Shown here one piece after another: positions 24,561-34,600 of a stretch of 64,000 nt of DNA. The stretch's first letter is position 1; every line of letters starts with the position of its first letter. Source of the DNA: Paenibacillus methanolicus (lineage in GTDB: Bacteria > Bacillota > Bacilli > Paenibacillales > Paenibacillaceae); contig NZ_VNHS01000009.1 of the NCBI RefSeq assembly GCF_008124765.1, positions 248,001 through 312,000 on the forward strand. The letters run 5' to 3'. The translations under genes were made by a program, and so were the position numbers. Below the pieces are notes generated by a model. It searched no databases and had not been told where the DNA came from. It was given only the letters and a program-made list of their open reading frames with translations.

Positions 24561-26123
24561 ATGTCAGTCTTGCTGGAAATGAAAAATATCCACAAAGTGT
24601 ACCCGAACGGAACGGCGGCGAGCCGCGGCGTCGACCTGCAAATTTACGAGGGCGAGATCCATGCCCTCGTCGGGGAGAACGGCGCGGGCAAGTCGACGCT
24701 GATGAAAATGCTGTTCGGCCTCGAGATGCCGACAAGCGGCACGATCTTATATAAAGGCGAGCCGATCGCGCTGAGCGGGCCGCGCGACGCGATCAAGTAC
24801 GGACTCGGCATGGTGCACCAGCATTTCATGCTCGTCCCTTCCTTGACCGTCTCCGAGAACATCGTCTTGGGCGAAGAGCCGAAGCAAGGCCCGCTCTCGC
24901 TGTTCCGGGACCGGGGGACGGAGGAGAAGCAGATCGCGCAATTGATGGCCACCTACGGATTGAAGGTGGAGCCGCAGGCGAAGGTCGAGACGATCCCGGT
25001 CGGGCAGAAGCAGCGGGTGGAAATCTTGAAAGTGCTCTACCGCGGCGCGCGCATCATCATTCTGGACGAGCCGACGGCGGTGCTGACGCCGCAGGAGACG
25101 GACGAGCTGTTCGATTCGATCAAAGCGCTGGTCGCGGAAGGCTACACGATCATATTCATTACGCACAAGCTGCGCGAGGTGATGGAAATCTCCGACCGGG
25201 TGACCGTGCTGAAGGCGGGCAAGACGATCACGACGCTCATGACCAAGGCGACCAATCCCGAGGAAATCTCGCGCCTCATGGTCGGCCGGGAAGTGCTGTT
25301 CCGGGTGAACAAGCGGCCGGCGGAGCCGAAGGACGCCGTGCTGTCCGTGAAGGATCTCCAGGCGGCCGACGACAAAGGCGCGCCCGCGCTGCGCGGCGTC
25401 TCGCTGGAGATTCGCGCCGGCGAAGTGCTCGGAATCGCTGGCGTGGAAGGCAACGGCCAGACGGAATTGGTCGAGACGATTACGGGGCTTCGGCGATCGA
25501 CGGGCGGTCAGATCCGTTACTTGGGCGAGGAGCTCGCGGGCCGCAGCGCCGGCCGGATCCGCGCGATGAAGGTCGGCCATGTGCCGGAGGATCGCCAGAC
25601 GGCCGGGGCGAGCTTGACCTCGACGATCGCGGAGAACCTCATCCTCGACCATTACCGCAATCCGGCGTTCCGGCGCGGGCCGTTCCTGAACGCGCGCAAA
25701 ATCAAGGAATTCGCGCGGACGATGATGCAAATCTTCGACGTGCGCGCCGCGCACGAGCAGGTGGCGGCGGGATCGCTCTCCGGCGGGAATTTGCAGAAAG
25801 TCGTCATCGCGCGGGAGCTGTCCAAGAACCCGAAGCTGCTCATCGTCTCGCAGCCGACGCGCGGCGTCGATATCGGGGCGATCGAATTCATCCATAGCGA
25901 AATTATTAAGCGACGCGACGGGGGCGCGGCCGTCATGGTCGTCTCCGCGGAGCTGTCCGAGGTGATGGCGCTCAGCGACCGGATCGCCGTCATGTACGAA
26001 GGAGAGATCGTCGCCGTGCTGGACAACACGGAGGCGCTGACGGAGGAAGAGATCGGCCGCTACATGCTGGGGCTGGGCACCAAGACAGAACATCCAGAAC
26101 GTAAGGAGCAAGAGGCGATATGA
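24561..26123 (+). CDS. nupO: Nucleoside ABC transporter ATPase, duplicated (NupO-like)
   Basis: A 520-aa protein with two ABC domains. The first is canonical at the P-loop (GENGAGKST, residues 38-46) and Walker B (IIILDEPTAVLT) but has a degenerate signature (VGQKQRVEI). The second has a degenerate P-loop (GVEGNGQTE) but an intact signature (LSGGNLQK) and Walker B (LIVSQPTRGVD). This asymmetry is normal for the simple-sugar/nucleoside class. It powers uptake through the two permeases that follow; ATGA overlap couples it to the first. Confidence 0.9.
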   Translation: MSVLLEMKNIHKVYPNGTAASRGVDLQIYEGEIHALVGENGAGKSTLMKMLFGLEMPTSGTILYKGEPIALSGPRDAIKYGLGMVHQHFMLVPSLTVSENIVLGEEPKQGPLSLFRDRGTEEKQIAQLMATYGLKVEPQAKVETIPVGQKQRVEILKVLYRGARIIILDEPTAVLTPQETDELFDSIKALVAEGYTIIFITHKLREVMEISDRVTVLKAGKTITTLMTKATNPEEISRLMVGREVLFRVNKRPAEPKDAVLSVKDLQAADDKGAPALRGVSLEIRAGEVLGIAGVEGNGQTELVETITGLRRSTGGQIRYLGEELAGRSAGRIRAMKVGHVPEDRQTAGASLTSTIAENLILDHYRNPAFRRGPFLNARKIKEFARTMMQIFDVRAAHEQVAAGSLSGGNLQKVVIARELSKNPKLLIVSQPTRGVDIGAIEFIHSEIIKRRDGGAAVMVVSAELSEVMALSDRIAVMYEGEIVAVLDNTEALTEEEIGRYMLGLGTKTEHPERKEQEAI

Positions 26124-27175
26124 AATCGGTCAAGGACATCTATTTGGAGCTATCGGGCATCGCGATCGCGGTTCTCCTCGCGCTGGCGTGCGGCTTCGCC
26201 GTCATTCTGGCCACGAGCAGCGAGCCGCTGACGGCGCTGTCTTCGCTGATCATCGATCCGGTTACGAACCCGTTCAATATCGGAACCGTGATCAACAAGG
26301 CCGTGCCGCTCATGCTGACGGGCTTGGCGCTGGCGGTCGTTTTCCAGGCCGGGGTATTCAGCATGGGGGCGGAAGGCCAGCTGTATATGGGCGGCTTCGC
26401 CGGCGCGATCGCGGGCATTTATTTCGACGCGCTTCCGTTCTGGCTTCATTTCGTCGTCATTATCGGATGCGCCATGGCGGCGGGGGCTCTATACGCGGCG
26501 ATCGCGGGACTGCTCAAGACGTACGCGAACGCCAACGAAATCGTGACGACGCTGATGCTGAATTTCGTAGCCATTCTAACGACTTCTTATTTCGTCAACA
26601 ACGTCTTCAAAGATCCGACTAGCGGCGGCGCGGCCCGCATGGCCTATCTGTCGCCGGAAGTGCTGCTGAGCAAATTGATCCCGGGCTTCTCCGCCCATGG
26701 CGGCATCGTCATCGCGCTTGCGGCCGTCGTCATCGTCTACTTGCTGCTCTATAAGAGCCCCGTCGGCTACGAGCTGCGGCTCGTCGGCAAGAACGGCAAA
26801 TTCGCGACCTACGGCGGGATTTCGAAGAACCGCGTCCTCCTGACCAGCATCATGATCAGCGGCGCGCTCGCGGGCCTTGCCGGCATCGTCGAGATTCTGG
26901 GCATCCACGGCACGTTCAAGGAGAACTTCTCGGCCGGACTCGGCTTCGACGGCATCATCATCGCGCTGCTGGCGCGCAACCATCCGATCGGCATCGTCGT
27001 CGCGTCCTTCTTCTACGCGTACATTCAGGTCGGCGCGCAGACGATGCAGGCGGGCAGCGACATGCCCCGCGAAGTCGCGGTCATCATCCAAGTCATGCTC
27101 GTGCTGCTCGTGTCCGCGCAAGGCATCTTCAACTTCATGAAGCACAACATGCGCAAGAAAGGCGGTGTCGTCTAA
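26120..27175 (+). CDS. nupP: Nucleoside ABC transporter permease 1 (NupP-like)
   Basis: A 351-aa polytopic membrane protein, about eight to ten helices, of the BPD_transp_2 type. Family landmarks: VFSMGAEGQLYMGGFAGAIAG, YANANEIVTTLMLNFVA, GGISKNRVLLTSIMISGALAGLAGIVEILG and GFDGIIIALLARNHPIGIV. It starts inside the ATPase stop (ATGA) and ends inside the next start (TAATG), so the three transporter genes are tightly coupled. Confidence 0.88.
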   Translation: MKSVKDIYLELSGIAIAVLLALACGFAVILATSSEPLTALSSLIIDPVTNPFNIGTVINKAVPLMLTGLALAVVFQAGVFSMGAEGQLYMGGFAGAIAGIYFDALPFWLHFVVIIGCAMAAGALYAAIAGLLKTYANANEIVTTLMLNFVAILTTSYFVNNVFKDPTSGGAARMAYLSPEVLLSKLIPGFSAHGGIVIALAAVVIVYLLLYKSPVGYELRLVGKNGKFATYGGISKNRVLLTSIMISGALAGLAGIVEILGIHGTFKENFSAGLGFDGIIIALLARNHPIGIVVASFFYAYIQVGAQTMQAGSDMPREVAVIIQVMLVLLVSAQGIFNFMKHNMRKKGGVV

Positions 27176-28119
27176 TGTGGCAAAGCATCTGGTCGCAGCT
27201 GGTGGATATGACGCTCGTCGTCGTGCTGCTGCGCTATATGACGCCGATTCTGCTCGCCGCGCTGGGCGGACTGATCTCCGATATCGGGGGCGTGCTCAAC
27301 ATCGGCTTGGAAGGCTTGATGCTCATCTCCGCCTTCACGTCCATCGCCGTCGGTTCGGCATCGGGCCATTGGCTCGTCGGCGTAGCGGCGGGGATGACCG
27401 CCGCCGTGCTGACCTGCCTCGGCATGGGATTCTTCTCCATTAAGCTGGGCGTCGACATCATCATCGCGGGCTTCGCGGTCAATATATTCGGATCGGGCAT
27501 TACGATCTTCTTAATGAGCAAAATCTTCCACGTCACCGGGAACTATACGCCGGACCAACGAACGCCGATCCCGACCGTGAACCTGCCATTCTTACAAGAC
27601 ATTCCGGTGCTCGGCAAACTGCTGAGCGGCCACAGCCTCATGATCTGGATCGCCTTGCTGGCCGTGCTGTTCTGCGTCGCCCTCATCTACCGCACGCCGT
27701 ACGGCGTCCATCTGCGGGCGGTCGGCGAAGCGCCGTCCGCGGCGAAGTCGCTCGGCATCCCGGTGAACCGGATTCGCTACTCGGCGCTCGCATGGAGCGG
27801 GGCGTTCGCGGGCCTGGCCGGCGCCTACCTGTCCATGGGCATGACGAGCATGTTCGTCAAAGACATGACCGCAGGAACGGGCTTCCTCGCGCTCGCGGTC
27901 GTGCTGCTGGGCAAACGCAACCCGGTCGGCATCCTGATCGGCTCGCTCATCTTCGGCCTGGCAAGCGCCATCACTACGATCGTGCAGACGACCGAAGGCA
28001 CGGCCATCCCGAGCCAATTCGTGCAGATGATTCCGTATCTCGTCACCATCGGCTCGCTCGTGGTGTTCGAAGCGAGAAAGCGCAAAGGTGCTGCTGTTCC
28101 TGCTACCCACACTATATAA
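27175..28119 (+). CDS. nupQ: Nucleoside ABC transporter permease 2 (NupQ-like)
   Basis: A 314-aa permease, shorter partner of the previous gene, with the family order GGLISDIGGVLNIGLEGLMLISAF, GVDIIIAGFAVNIFGSGIT, SLGIPVNRIRYSALAWSGAFAGLAGAYLS and GFLALAVVLLGKRNPVGILIG. Forms a heterodimeric channel with permease 1. Start overlaps the upstream stop (TAATG). A palindromic repeat separates it from the hydrolase genes. Confidence 0.88.
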   Translation: MWQSIWSQLVDMTLVVVLLRYMTPILLAALGGLISDIGGVLNIGLEGLMLISAFTSIAVGSASGHWLVGVAAGMTAAVLTCLGMGFFSIKLGVDIIIAGFAVNIFGSGITIFLMSKIFHVTGNYTPDQRTPIPTVNLPFLQDIPVLGKLLSGHSLMIWIALLAVLFCVALIYRTPYGVHLRAVGEAPSAAKSLGIPVNRIRYSALAWSGAFAGLAGAYLSMGMTSMFVKDMTAGTGFLALAVVLLGKRNPVGILIGSLIFGLASAITTIVQTTEGTAIPSQFVQMIPYLVTIGSLVVFEARKRKGAAVPATHTI

Positions 28120-28130
28120 GTTGAACTTGG

Positions 28131-28290
28131 CTGTCCCCCAAACGAGCGGAGCGAGAGTGATGCATCTGGAGAAGCGCAGCGTTCGCCTTTGTGAACGGAT
28201 ATCTACCTTGTTCAGCTAAATTCAAAGATATCCGTGAACAACAGCGATCGGAAGAGCATCACTCTCGCGCAGCAAGTTTATGGGGAGCTT
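28131..28290. repeat. 160-bp palindromic element between permease and nucleoside hydrolase genes
   Basis: Nested inverted repeats: GCGAGAGTGATGC at 28151-28163 is exactly complementary to 28256-28268, and ACGGATATCT at 28195-28204 to 28226-28235. The arms between and outside also match imperfectly (CCCCCAAAC... against ...GTTTATGGGG). It could fold into one long hairpin. No ORF inside and no clear target duplication. A MITE- or BOX-like repeat, or a messenger-stability structure inside the operon. Confidence 0.65.
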
Positions 28291-28337
28291 AGGTTTCTAC
28301 TTATATTCCACCACTCTACGAAATGAAGGTGCCCTCC

Positions 28338-29285
28338 ATGACAACCCGCATCATCCTCGACGTCGACACCGGAATCGACGACGCGCTGGCATTGCTCTAC
28401 GCCGTCAAAGCCGATGGCATTCAACTCGAAGGCATTACGACCGGCATGGGCAACGTAAGCCTCGCCCAAGCGACCTTGAACACGCTGCAGGTGCTGGACC
28501 TGGCGAACGCGCCGGCCGAGCTGCCGGTGGCGATGGGGGCGGAGCGTCCGCTCTTCCGCCGCATGCCGCATACCGCCGAATTCATCCATGGGCCGAACGG
28601 GCTGGGCGGCTTCGAGCTGCCGGCCACGACGCGCAAGCCGATCGACGAGCACGCGGCGGATTTCATCGTCCGCAAGGCCAATGAACTCGGGCGGGAGCTG
28701 ACGCTCGTGTTCGTCGGCAGACTGACGAATCTGGCGCTTGCCCTGGCGAAGGACCCGTCCATCGCGGGCAAAGTAGGCCGTCTCGTCCTCATGGGCGGCG
28801 CGCTCGATGCGCCGGGCAACGTGACGCCGGTCGCGGAAGCGAATATATGGGGCGATCCGGATGCCGCCCATATCGTGTTCGAATCGGGCATGCCGATTAC
28901 GATGGTCGGACTCGACGTCACGATGAAGACCGTCATGCTCGAGCGGCATATCGAGCAACTGAAGCGTCAAGCTGCCGACGGCGCGGAAGCGCAGGCGGCG
29001 TTCATAGAAGCGATACTCCAGTTCTACTTCCGGGCGTACGAGCGGCAGAACGGCTTCTACGGCTCGCCGCTGCACGATCCGCTCGCGGTGGCCGTCGCGC
29101 TGGACCCGACGCTTGTCCGCACGGAATCGCACTACATTCGCGTTGAGACGCGGGGCGAATTGAGCGCGGGGGCGACGCTTAGCGATAGAAGGCGCGCGCC
29201 GTCCGCGACCAATACCGACGTGTGCGTCGACGTCGAGTCGGAGCGATTCATCGAGCAATTTATCCGGGTGTTAGCCCAGGCGTAG
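28338..29285 (+). CDS. Nucleoside hydrolase 1 (IUNH family)
   Basis: A 315-aa inosine-uridine nucleoside hydrolase, which splits the N-glycosidic bond of ribonucleosides to base and ribose. The calcium-binding signature DVDTGIDDALAL opens the protein; VGRLTNLALAL, LMGGALDAPGNVTPVAEANIWGDPDAA and LHDPLAVAVAL are the other conserved blocks with metal and ribose contacts. ATG 28338 has GAAGGTG seven bases upstream and is preferred to 28323. Works with the transporter and ribokinase upstream. Confidence 0.9.
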   Translation: MTTRIILDVDTGIDDALALLYAVKADGIQLEGITTGMGNVSLAQATLNTLQVLDLANAPAELPVAMGAERPLFRRMPHTAEFIHGPNGLGGFELPATTRKPIDEHAADFIVRKANELGRELTLVFVGRLTNLALALAKDPSIAGKVGRLVLMGGALDAPGNVTPVAEANIWGDPDAAHIVFESGMPITMVGLDVTMKTVMLERHIEQLKRQAADGAEAQAAFIEAILQFYFRAYERQNGFYGSPLHDPLAVAVALDPTLVRTESHYIRVETRGELSAGATLSDRRRAPSATNTDVCVDVESERFIEQFIRVLAQA

Positions 29286-29317
29286 CGCCGCGGTTCGCGG
29301 GCAGAGGAGGAGTAGCA

Positions 29318-30274
29318 ATGAAGAAAATTATTTTGGACGTCGATACCGGCATTGATGATTCGCTGGCGATCGCCTATGCCGTTCATTCGCCGGAGCTGGA
29401 TATTCTGGGCGTCACCACATGCTTCGGGAACGTGTCGGTGGAGGAAGCGACGCGTAACACGCTCGTCGTGCTGGAGAAGCTGGACAGTACAGCGCTCGTC
29501 ATTCCCGGCGCGGGAAAGCCGCTATTCCGCGGACCGACCAAAGGAAGCACCGTCGAGGTGCATGGGGAAGACGGGCTCGGAGGCGTGCTCGAGTCGGAAC
29601 CGACGCGGCAAGCCGAGCGCGGCCATGCGGCCCGGTTCATGCGCGAACAGGCGCGGAAGCATCCGAAGCAGGTGAGGATCGTTACCGTCGGCCCGCTCAC
29701 CAATCTGGCGATGGCCATTATGCAGGACCCGGAATTCGCCGGTCTAGTGGACAACGTCATCGTCATGGGCGGCGCGGTCACCGTGCCCGGCAACGTCACC
29801 CCGCATGCGGAAGCGAATATTTTCGCCGATCCGGAAGCGGCGGAGTATGTGTTCCGGTCCGGAATTCCGATCACCTTGGTCGGCCTCGACGTGACGATGC
29901 AGACGCTGCTGCCGCTCACGGAAGTCCGCGCTTGGCGCAATAGCGGCACGCAGCTCGCCGATTTCCTGGCCGGCATGACGGAATTCTACATCGGCGCGTA
30001 CCAGCAGATGTATCCGGGCATCGAAGGCTGCGCGCTGCACGACCCGCTCGCCGTCGGGGTGGCCATCGATCCGAGCTTCGTCAGCGCGGTGCCGATGCAT
30101 GTCCAGGTCGACGTCGAAGGGATTCTGTCCTACGCCAGGACGGTCGGAGATCTAAGAAGCAAGCCGGCCGCGGAGCCGAACGTGAAGGTGTGCATCGGCG
30201 TCGATGCCGAGCGGTTCCGGAAGCATTTTCTAAGCCGCGTTCTTGGAGTTGGCGCGCAGATGAGAACCGTGTAG
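29318..30274 (+). CDS. Nucleoside hydrolase 2 (IUNH family)
   Basis: A 318-aa paralogue of the previous gene with the same blocks: DVDTGIDDSLAIAYA, VGPLTNLAMAI, VMGGAVTVPGNVTPHAEANIFADPEAA, LHDPLAVGVAI. GAGGAGGAG precedes ATG 29318. Two tandem hydrolases suggest division of labour between purine and pyrimidine nucleosides or between ribo- and deoxyribo-substrates; which is which cannot be told here. Last gene of the nucleoside locus. Confidence 0.9.
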   Translation: MKKIILDVDTGIDDSLAIAYAVHSPELDILGVTTCFGNVSVEEATRNTLVVLEKLDSTALVIPGAGKPLFRGPTKGSTVEVHGEDGLGGVLESEPTRQAERGHAARFMREQARKHPKQVRIVTVGPLTNLAMAIMQDPEFAGLVDNVIVMGGAVTVPGNVTPHAEANIFADPEAAEYVFRSGIPITLVGLDVTMQTLLPLTEVRAWRNSGTQLADFLAGMTEFYIGAYQQMYPGIEGCALHDPLAVGVAIDPSFVSAVPMHVQVDVEGILSYARTVGDLRSKPAAEPNVKVCIGVDAERFRKHFLSRVLGVGAQMRTV

Positions 30275-30425
30275 GCGATCAATGGGACGTCACCATCCGC
30301 GCATCAACCTGTAATGATAGATGCGCTCCTCCGCTGAAAAGGCGTTGGGCGCGGATATTGGGCATTGATTCCGGACGGGCCGCGCGATACGATTCTAGTA
30401 AAATCATCTACTAGGAGAATCGCCC

Positions 30426-31262
30426 ATGACGAATCATACTGCCGTGCCGTGGAGAGAAGCGCTGAACGACGACACGATCCATACCATTACCGGCGACGTT
30501 AGGGTGATCGAATCATTCCCGATTCCGCAGCTGCAGATCGCGCGCAGAGTGTGGATTTACTTGCCAAGAAGCTATCGCGAAGGCACGCGCCGTTATCCCG
30601 TTCTCTATATGCACGATGGTCAGAACGTGTTCAATCAAGCGACGTCGTGGGGAAGCGAGTGGGGCGTCGACGAGACGCTGGAGCGATTGGCGCCGGAAGA
30701 CCCCGCGATGGAGGCGATCGTGGTCGCGATCGATCATGGGGGCAAAGAGCGCAACAACGAATACAACTTCACGATCAATGCCGAGTATGGCTTCGGAGGG
30801 AAAGGCGAGGCTTACGCCGCGTTCCTGGCGGAGACGCTCAAGCCGTATATCGACGGCAGCTACCGGACGCTCCCCGAACCGGAGCATACGATGATTGGCG
30901 GAAGCTCGTTCGGCGCGTACATCTCGCTCTACGCCGCCATCCGTTATCCAGCGCAGTTCGGCCGCGTGGGCGCTATCTCGTTCGTGATGTGGCAGGATAA
31001 CGGCGCGATCGTCCAATTGATCCGGCAGTCGGCGCTTTCTCCCGCGCTGCGTGTTTACTTAAGCATCGGAGGACGGGAGACCGACAATCCCGATTTTAAC
31101 CGGACCGCCCTCGAGCACGTCGCGTTGGCCCGCCAGACGCTGATCGAGACAGGGCTGCCGGAGAGCAGGATTCGGTTCGACTACCTTGCGGACGGCACGC
31201 ACCACGAATCGACGTGGAGTCCGCTGTTCGCCGAGGCTTACCGCTGGCTGCTCCAGCCCTGA
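30426..31262 (+). CDS. Esterase, enterochelin-esterase-like alpha/beta hydrolase
   Basis: A 278-aa putative esterase (Fes/IroE or esterase D group). Landmarks: RRVWIYLPRSYREGTRRYPVLYMHDGQNVF near the start, nucleophile elbow GGSSFGAYIS (Ser about 163), and ADGTHHESTWSPLF carrying the late histidine. No signal peptide. AGGAG lies eight bases before ATG. It could cleave iron-siderophore esters or other small esters; no siderophore genes are near. Followed by a perfect terminator. Confidence 0.8.
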   Translation: MTNHTAVPWREALNDDTIHTITGDVRVIESFPIPQLQIARRVWIYLPRSYREGTRRYPVLYMHDGQNVFNQATSWGSEWGVDETLERLAPEDPAMEAIVVAIDHGGKERNNEYNFTINAEYGFGGKGEAYAAFLAETLKPYIDGSYRTLPEPEHTMIGGSSFGAYISLYAAIRYPAQFGRVGAISFVMWQDNGAIVQLIRQSALSPALRVYLSIGGRETDNPDFNRTALEHVALARQTLIETGLPESRIRFDYLADGTHHESTWSPLFAEAYRWLLQP

Positions 31263-31326
31263 TCTGACGCTTCGCGCTAACGATCAAGCGGCTGCAGCCT
31301 TCGCTTCCCGTGCCTCATATCCAACA

Positions 31327-31357
31327 AGCCGCACATCCAATGGATGTGCGGCTGTTT
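31327..31357 (+). terminator. Terminator after esterase
   Basis: AGCCGCACATCC and its exact complement GGATGTGCGGCT flank an AAT loop, followed by GTTT. Confidence 0.75.
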
Positions 31358-31457
31358 GCGTTTGAACGGCAACAAAGCTGGTCGCTTCCGACGGTGCAAT
31401 CGCTTCAGCTCCGATGCCGATTCATAAGATATGACACATTAACCGTTGAATCACACC

Positions 31458-31486
31458 TTAAGCGGCGGAAGGGCGGATTATATAAT
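31458..31486 (+). promoter_or_regulatory. Promoter of the GH87 gene
   Basis: A perfect TATAAT (31481-31486) with a weak -35 TTAAGC (31458-31463) 17 bp upstream. It leaves a leader of about 155 bases before ATG 31648. Confidence 0.5.
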
Positions 31487-31647
31487 CGTAGTACCCTGGA
31501 AGTTCGGGGGAAATACGAGGACGAGAGAGGGGAGAGACGGGCGGCACTCGGAACGGAAGAACGGATTCAGCTTCGAGCACGTTTGTGAGCGTTATCATTC
31601 ATGGGCTGGCCATACAAGCTAAGCCAATATTTTCGAGGAGGTTCATT

Positions 31648-34600
31648 ATGCGAAGCAAGTTCATCGCGATGTCGATGATCGTAAGTTTGATCGCGAGTTT
31701 GTTGATGACGGTCGGTCCGCAAAGTCCGGTATCGGCGGCGGGCGGTACGAACCTTGCCCTGGGCAAGACGGTGACGGCGAGCGGGCAGGCCGACGTCTAC
31801 GCGGCAGGCCGCGCCAACGACGGCAATGCGAGCACGTACTGGGAGAGCGCGAACAACGCGTTCCCGCAATGGATTCAGGTCGACCTTGGCGCGAGCGCGA
31901 GCATTGACCAGGTCGTGCTGAAGCTGCCGGCCGGCTGGGAGACAAGAACGCAGACGCTGGCGGTGCAGGGCAGCGCGAACGGGTCGACGTTCACGAACCT
32001 GGTCGCCTCCGCGGGTTATACGTTCAATCCGGCGAACGGCAATGCGGTCACGATCAATTTCTCGGCGGCGAGCACCCGTTATGTGCGGTTGAATGTGACG
32101 GCCAATACGGCTTGGCCGGCCGGTCAAATTTCCGAATTCGAAATTTACGGCGCGGGCGGGACGACGAATCCGGACCCGAACCCGAATCCGACGGGCACGA
32201 ATGTCGCCCCGGGCAAGCCGATCACGGCCTCTTCGACGACGCAGTCCTTCGTCGCGGCGAACGCCAATGACGGCAATACGGCCACGTACTGGGAAGGCAG
32301 CGCCAATCCGAGCCAGCTGACGCTGGATCTGGGGTCGAATCACAGCCTGACCTCGGTCGTCGTCATGCTGAATCCGGACGCGGCGTGGGGCACGCGCACG
32401 CAGACGATCCAAGTGCTCGGCCATGATCAGAACACGACGACGTTCGGCAATCTCGTCGCCGCGCAGTCGTATACGTTCAATCCGGCGACGGGCAACAAGG
32501 TTACGATTCCGGTGAGCGCCACGGCGAAGCGCGTGCAGCTGAACATCACGTCCAACTCCGGCGCGCCTGCCGGCCAGGTGGCGGAGTTCGAAGTCTACGG
32601 CACGCCTGCGGCGAACCCCGATCTGACGATTACCGGCATGTCCTGGTCGCCGGCATCGCCGATCGAGACGAGCAGCATTACGCTGCAAGCGACGGTGAAG
32701 AACAACGGCACGGCGAATTCCCCGGCCTCTACGGTCAATTTCTACCTGAACAACGCGCTGGCGGGGTCGGCTCCGGTAGCCGCCTTGACGGCAGGCGCTT
32801 CCGCGACCGTATCGTTGAACGCCGGCGCGAAGAGCGCGGCTTCGTACACGGTCGGCGCGAAGGTCGACGAGAGCAACGCGGTCATCGAACAGAACGAGGC
32901 GAACAACAGCTATAGTCACGCTTCCGCGCTCGTCGTCGGCCAAGTATCCAGCTCCGATCTCATCGTGACGCCGGCATGGAATCCAAGCAACCCGAGCGCG
33001 GGCAATACGGTCACGTTCACGGCGAACGTGAAGAACCAAGGCAATACGGCGACCGCCGCCGGACCGCATGCCGTTACGCTGACCCTTAAGAACGCGCAGG
33101 GCGCGACCGTCCAGACGTTGAACGGTTCTTACAGCGGCGCGCTGGCTGCCGGTCAATCCGTCGCCGTCAACCTGGGCACATGGACCGCGGCGAACGGCAG
33201 CTACACGATCGCGACGAGCGTATCCGCGGACGCCAACGAAATTACCGCGAAGCGGGATAACAACGCGAGCTCCGCGAGTCTGTATGTCGGACGCGGCGCG
33301 AACATGCCGTTCACGATTCTCGAAGCCGAGGCGGCAGGCAACGGCACGAACGGCACGAAGCTGGCGCCGAACTTCAAGCCCGGCGACTATGCGGGCGAAG
33401 CTTCCGGCCGCTCGGCTGTCCATCTGGATGCCAATGGCGAGTACGTGGAATTCACCCTGACTTCTCCGGCTAACGCGTTCGTCCTGCGCAACGCGGTAGC
33501 GGAGAATACGACGGGCACGGTCAGCATCTACGCGAACGGCGCAAGCGTCGGCAAATTCACGGTATCGTCCAAATTCTCTTATCTGTATGCGACGCCGAGC
33601 ACGCTCGGACGTCTTGGCTACGACAATGCGCCGGGTGCCGGTCTGACCGCATACTGGCTCTATGAAGATGCCCAGCTGCTGCTGAACCAGGTGTATCCGG
33701 CGGGTACGAAAATCAAGATTCAGAAGGATGCCGGCGACGTGCCTTGGATATACGTCGACATGATCGAGACGGAGAACGTCGCCCCTGCCGCCTCCAATCC
33801 CGATCCGTCCAAATACGTGCAAGTGTCGGAAAGCAAATCGATCGAGCAAGCGCTCAACGAATTCCGGCAGGACAACACGAAGAAGGGCATATTCATCCCG
33901 GCGGGCGAATGGACGATGAACGGCAAAATCTACGTCTACGGGCGCGCAACCGAGATTCTCGGCGCCGGTCCGTGGCATACGAAGCTGGTCGCGCCGCAGA
34001 GCCAGACCAATACGGACATCGGCTTCAACATCGCGTCGACCGCCAATGGCTCCTCCATTAAGAATTTGTCCGCTTGGGGCAACTACGTCTACCGGTCAGA
34101 CGGACCGGGCAAATTCATCGACGGCAACGGCATGCAGAACGTCACGATTCAGAACATTTGGGCAGAGCACTTCGTATGCCTGTACTGGGGCGTGAACTCT
34201 TCGTACAACACGTTCAAGGACAACCGAATTAAGAACACGTTCGCCGACGGCATCAACATGACGAACGGTTCCTCGTACAACGTCATCGACAACAACTATG
34301 CCCGCGGCAACGGCGACGATGCGTTCGCCCTGTTCAGCGCCGTGGATGCAGGCGGTTCATACAACGTGGGGAACAAATACACGAACCTGACGGCGACGAA
34401 CGTCAGACGCGCGGCCGCGTTCGCGATCTATGGCGGTTCGAACAACCTGTTCCAGAACCTTTACGGCGCGGACACGCTGACCTATCCGGGCATTACGATC
34501 AGCAGCTATAGCTTCGGCTATAACACGCTGGGCTTCGGCGATCAGGATACGGTATTCGAGGGCATCACGCTTGATCGGACCGGCGGCGACTTCTGGACCA

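Noticed and set aside
24747..26111. 454-residue open frame opposite the ABC ATPase
   Set aside because: Antisense shadow; the plus strand has complete ABC motifs.
31567..33978. 803-residue open frame opposite the GH87 gene
   Set aside because: It is arginine-rich, lacks domain logic, and mirrors the codon pattern of the secreted protein on the plus strand.
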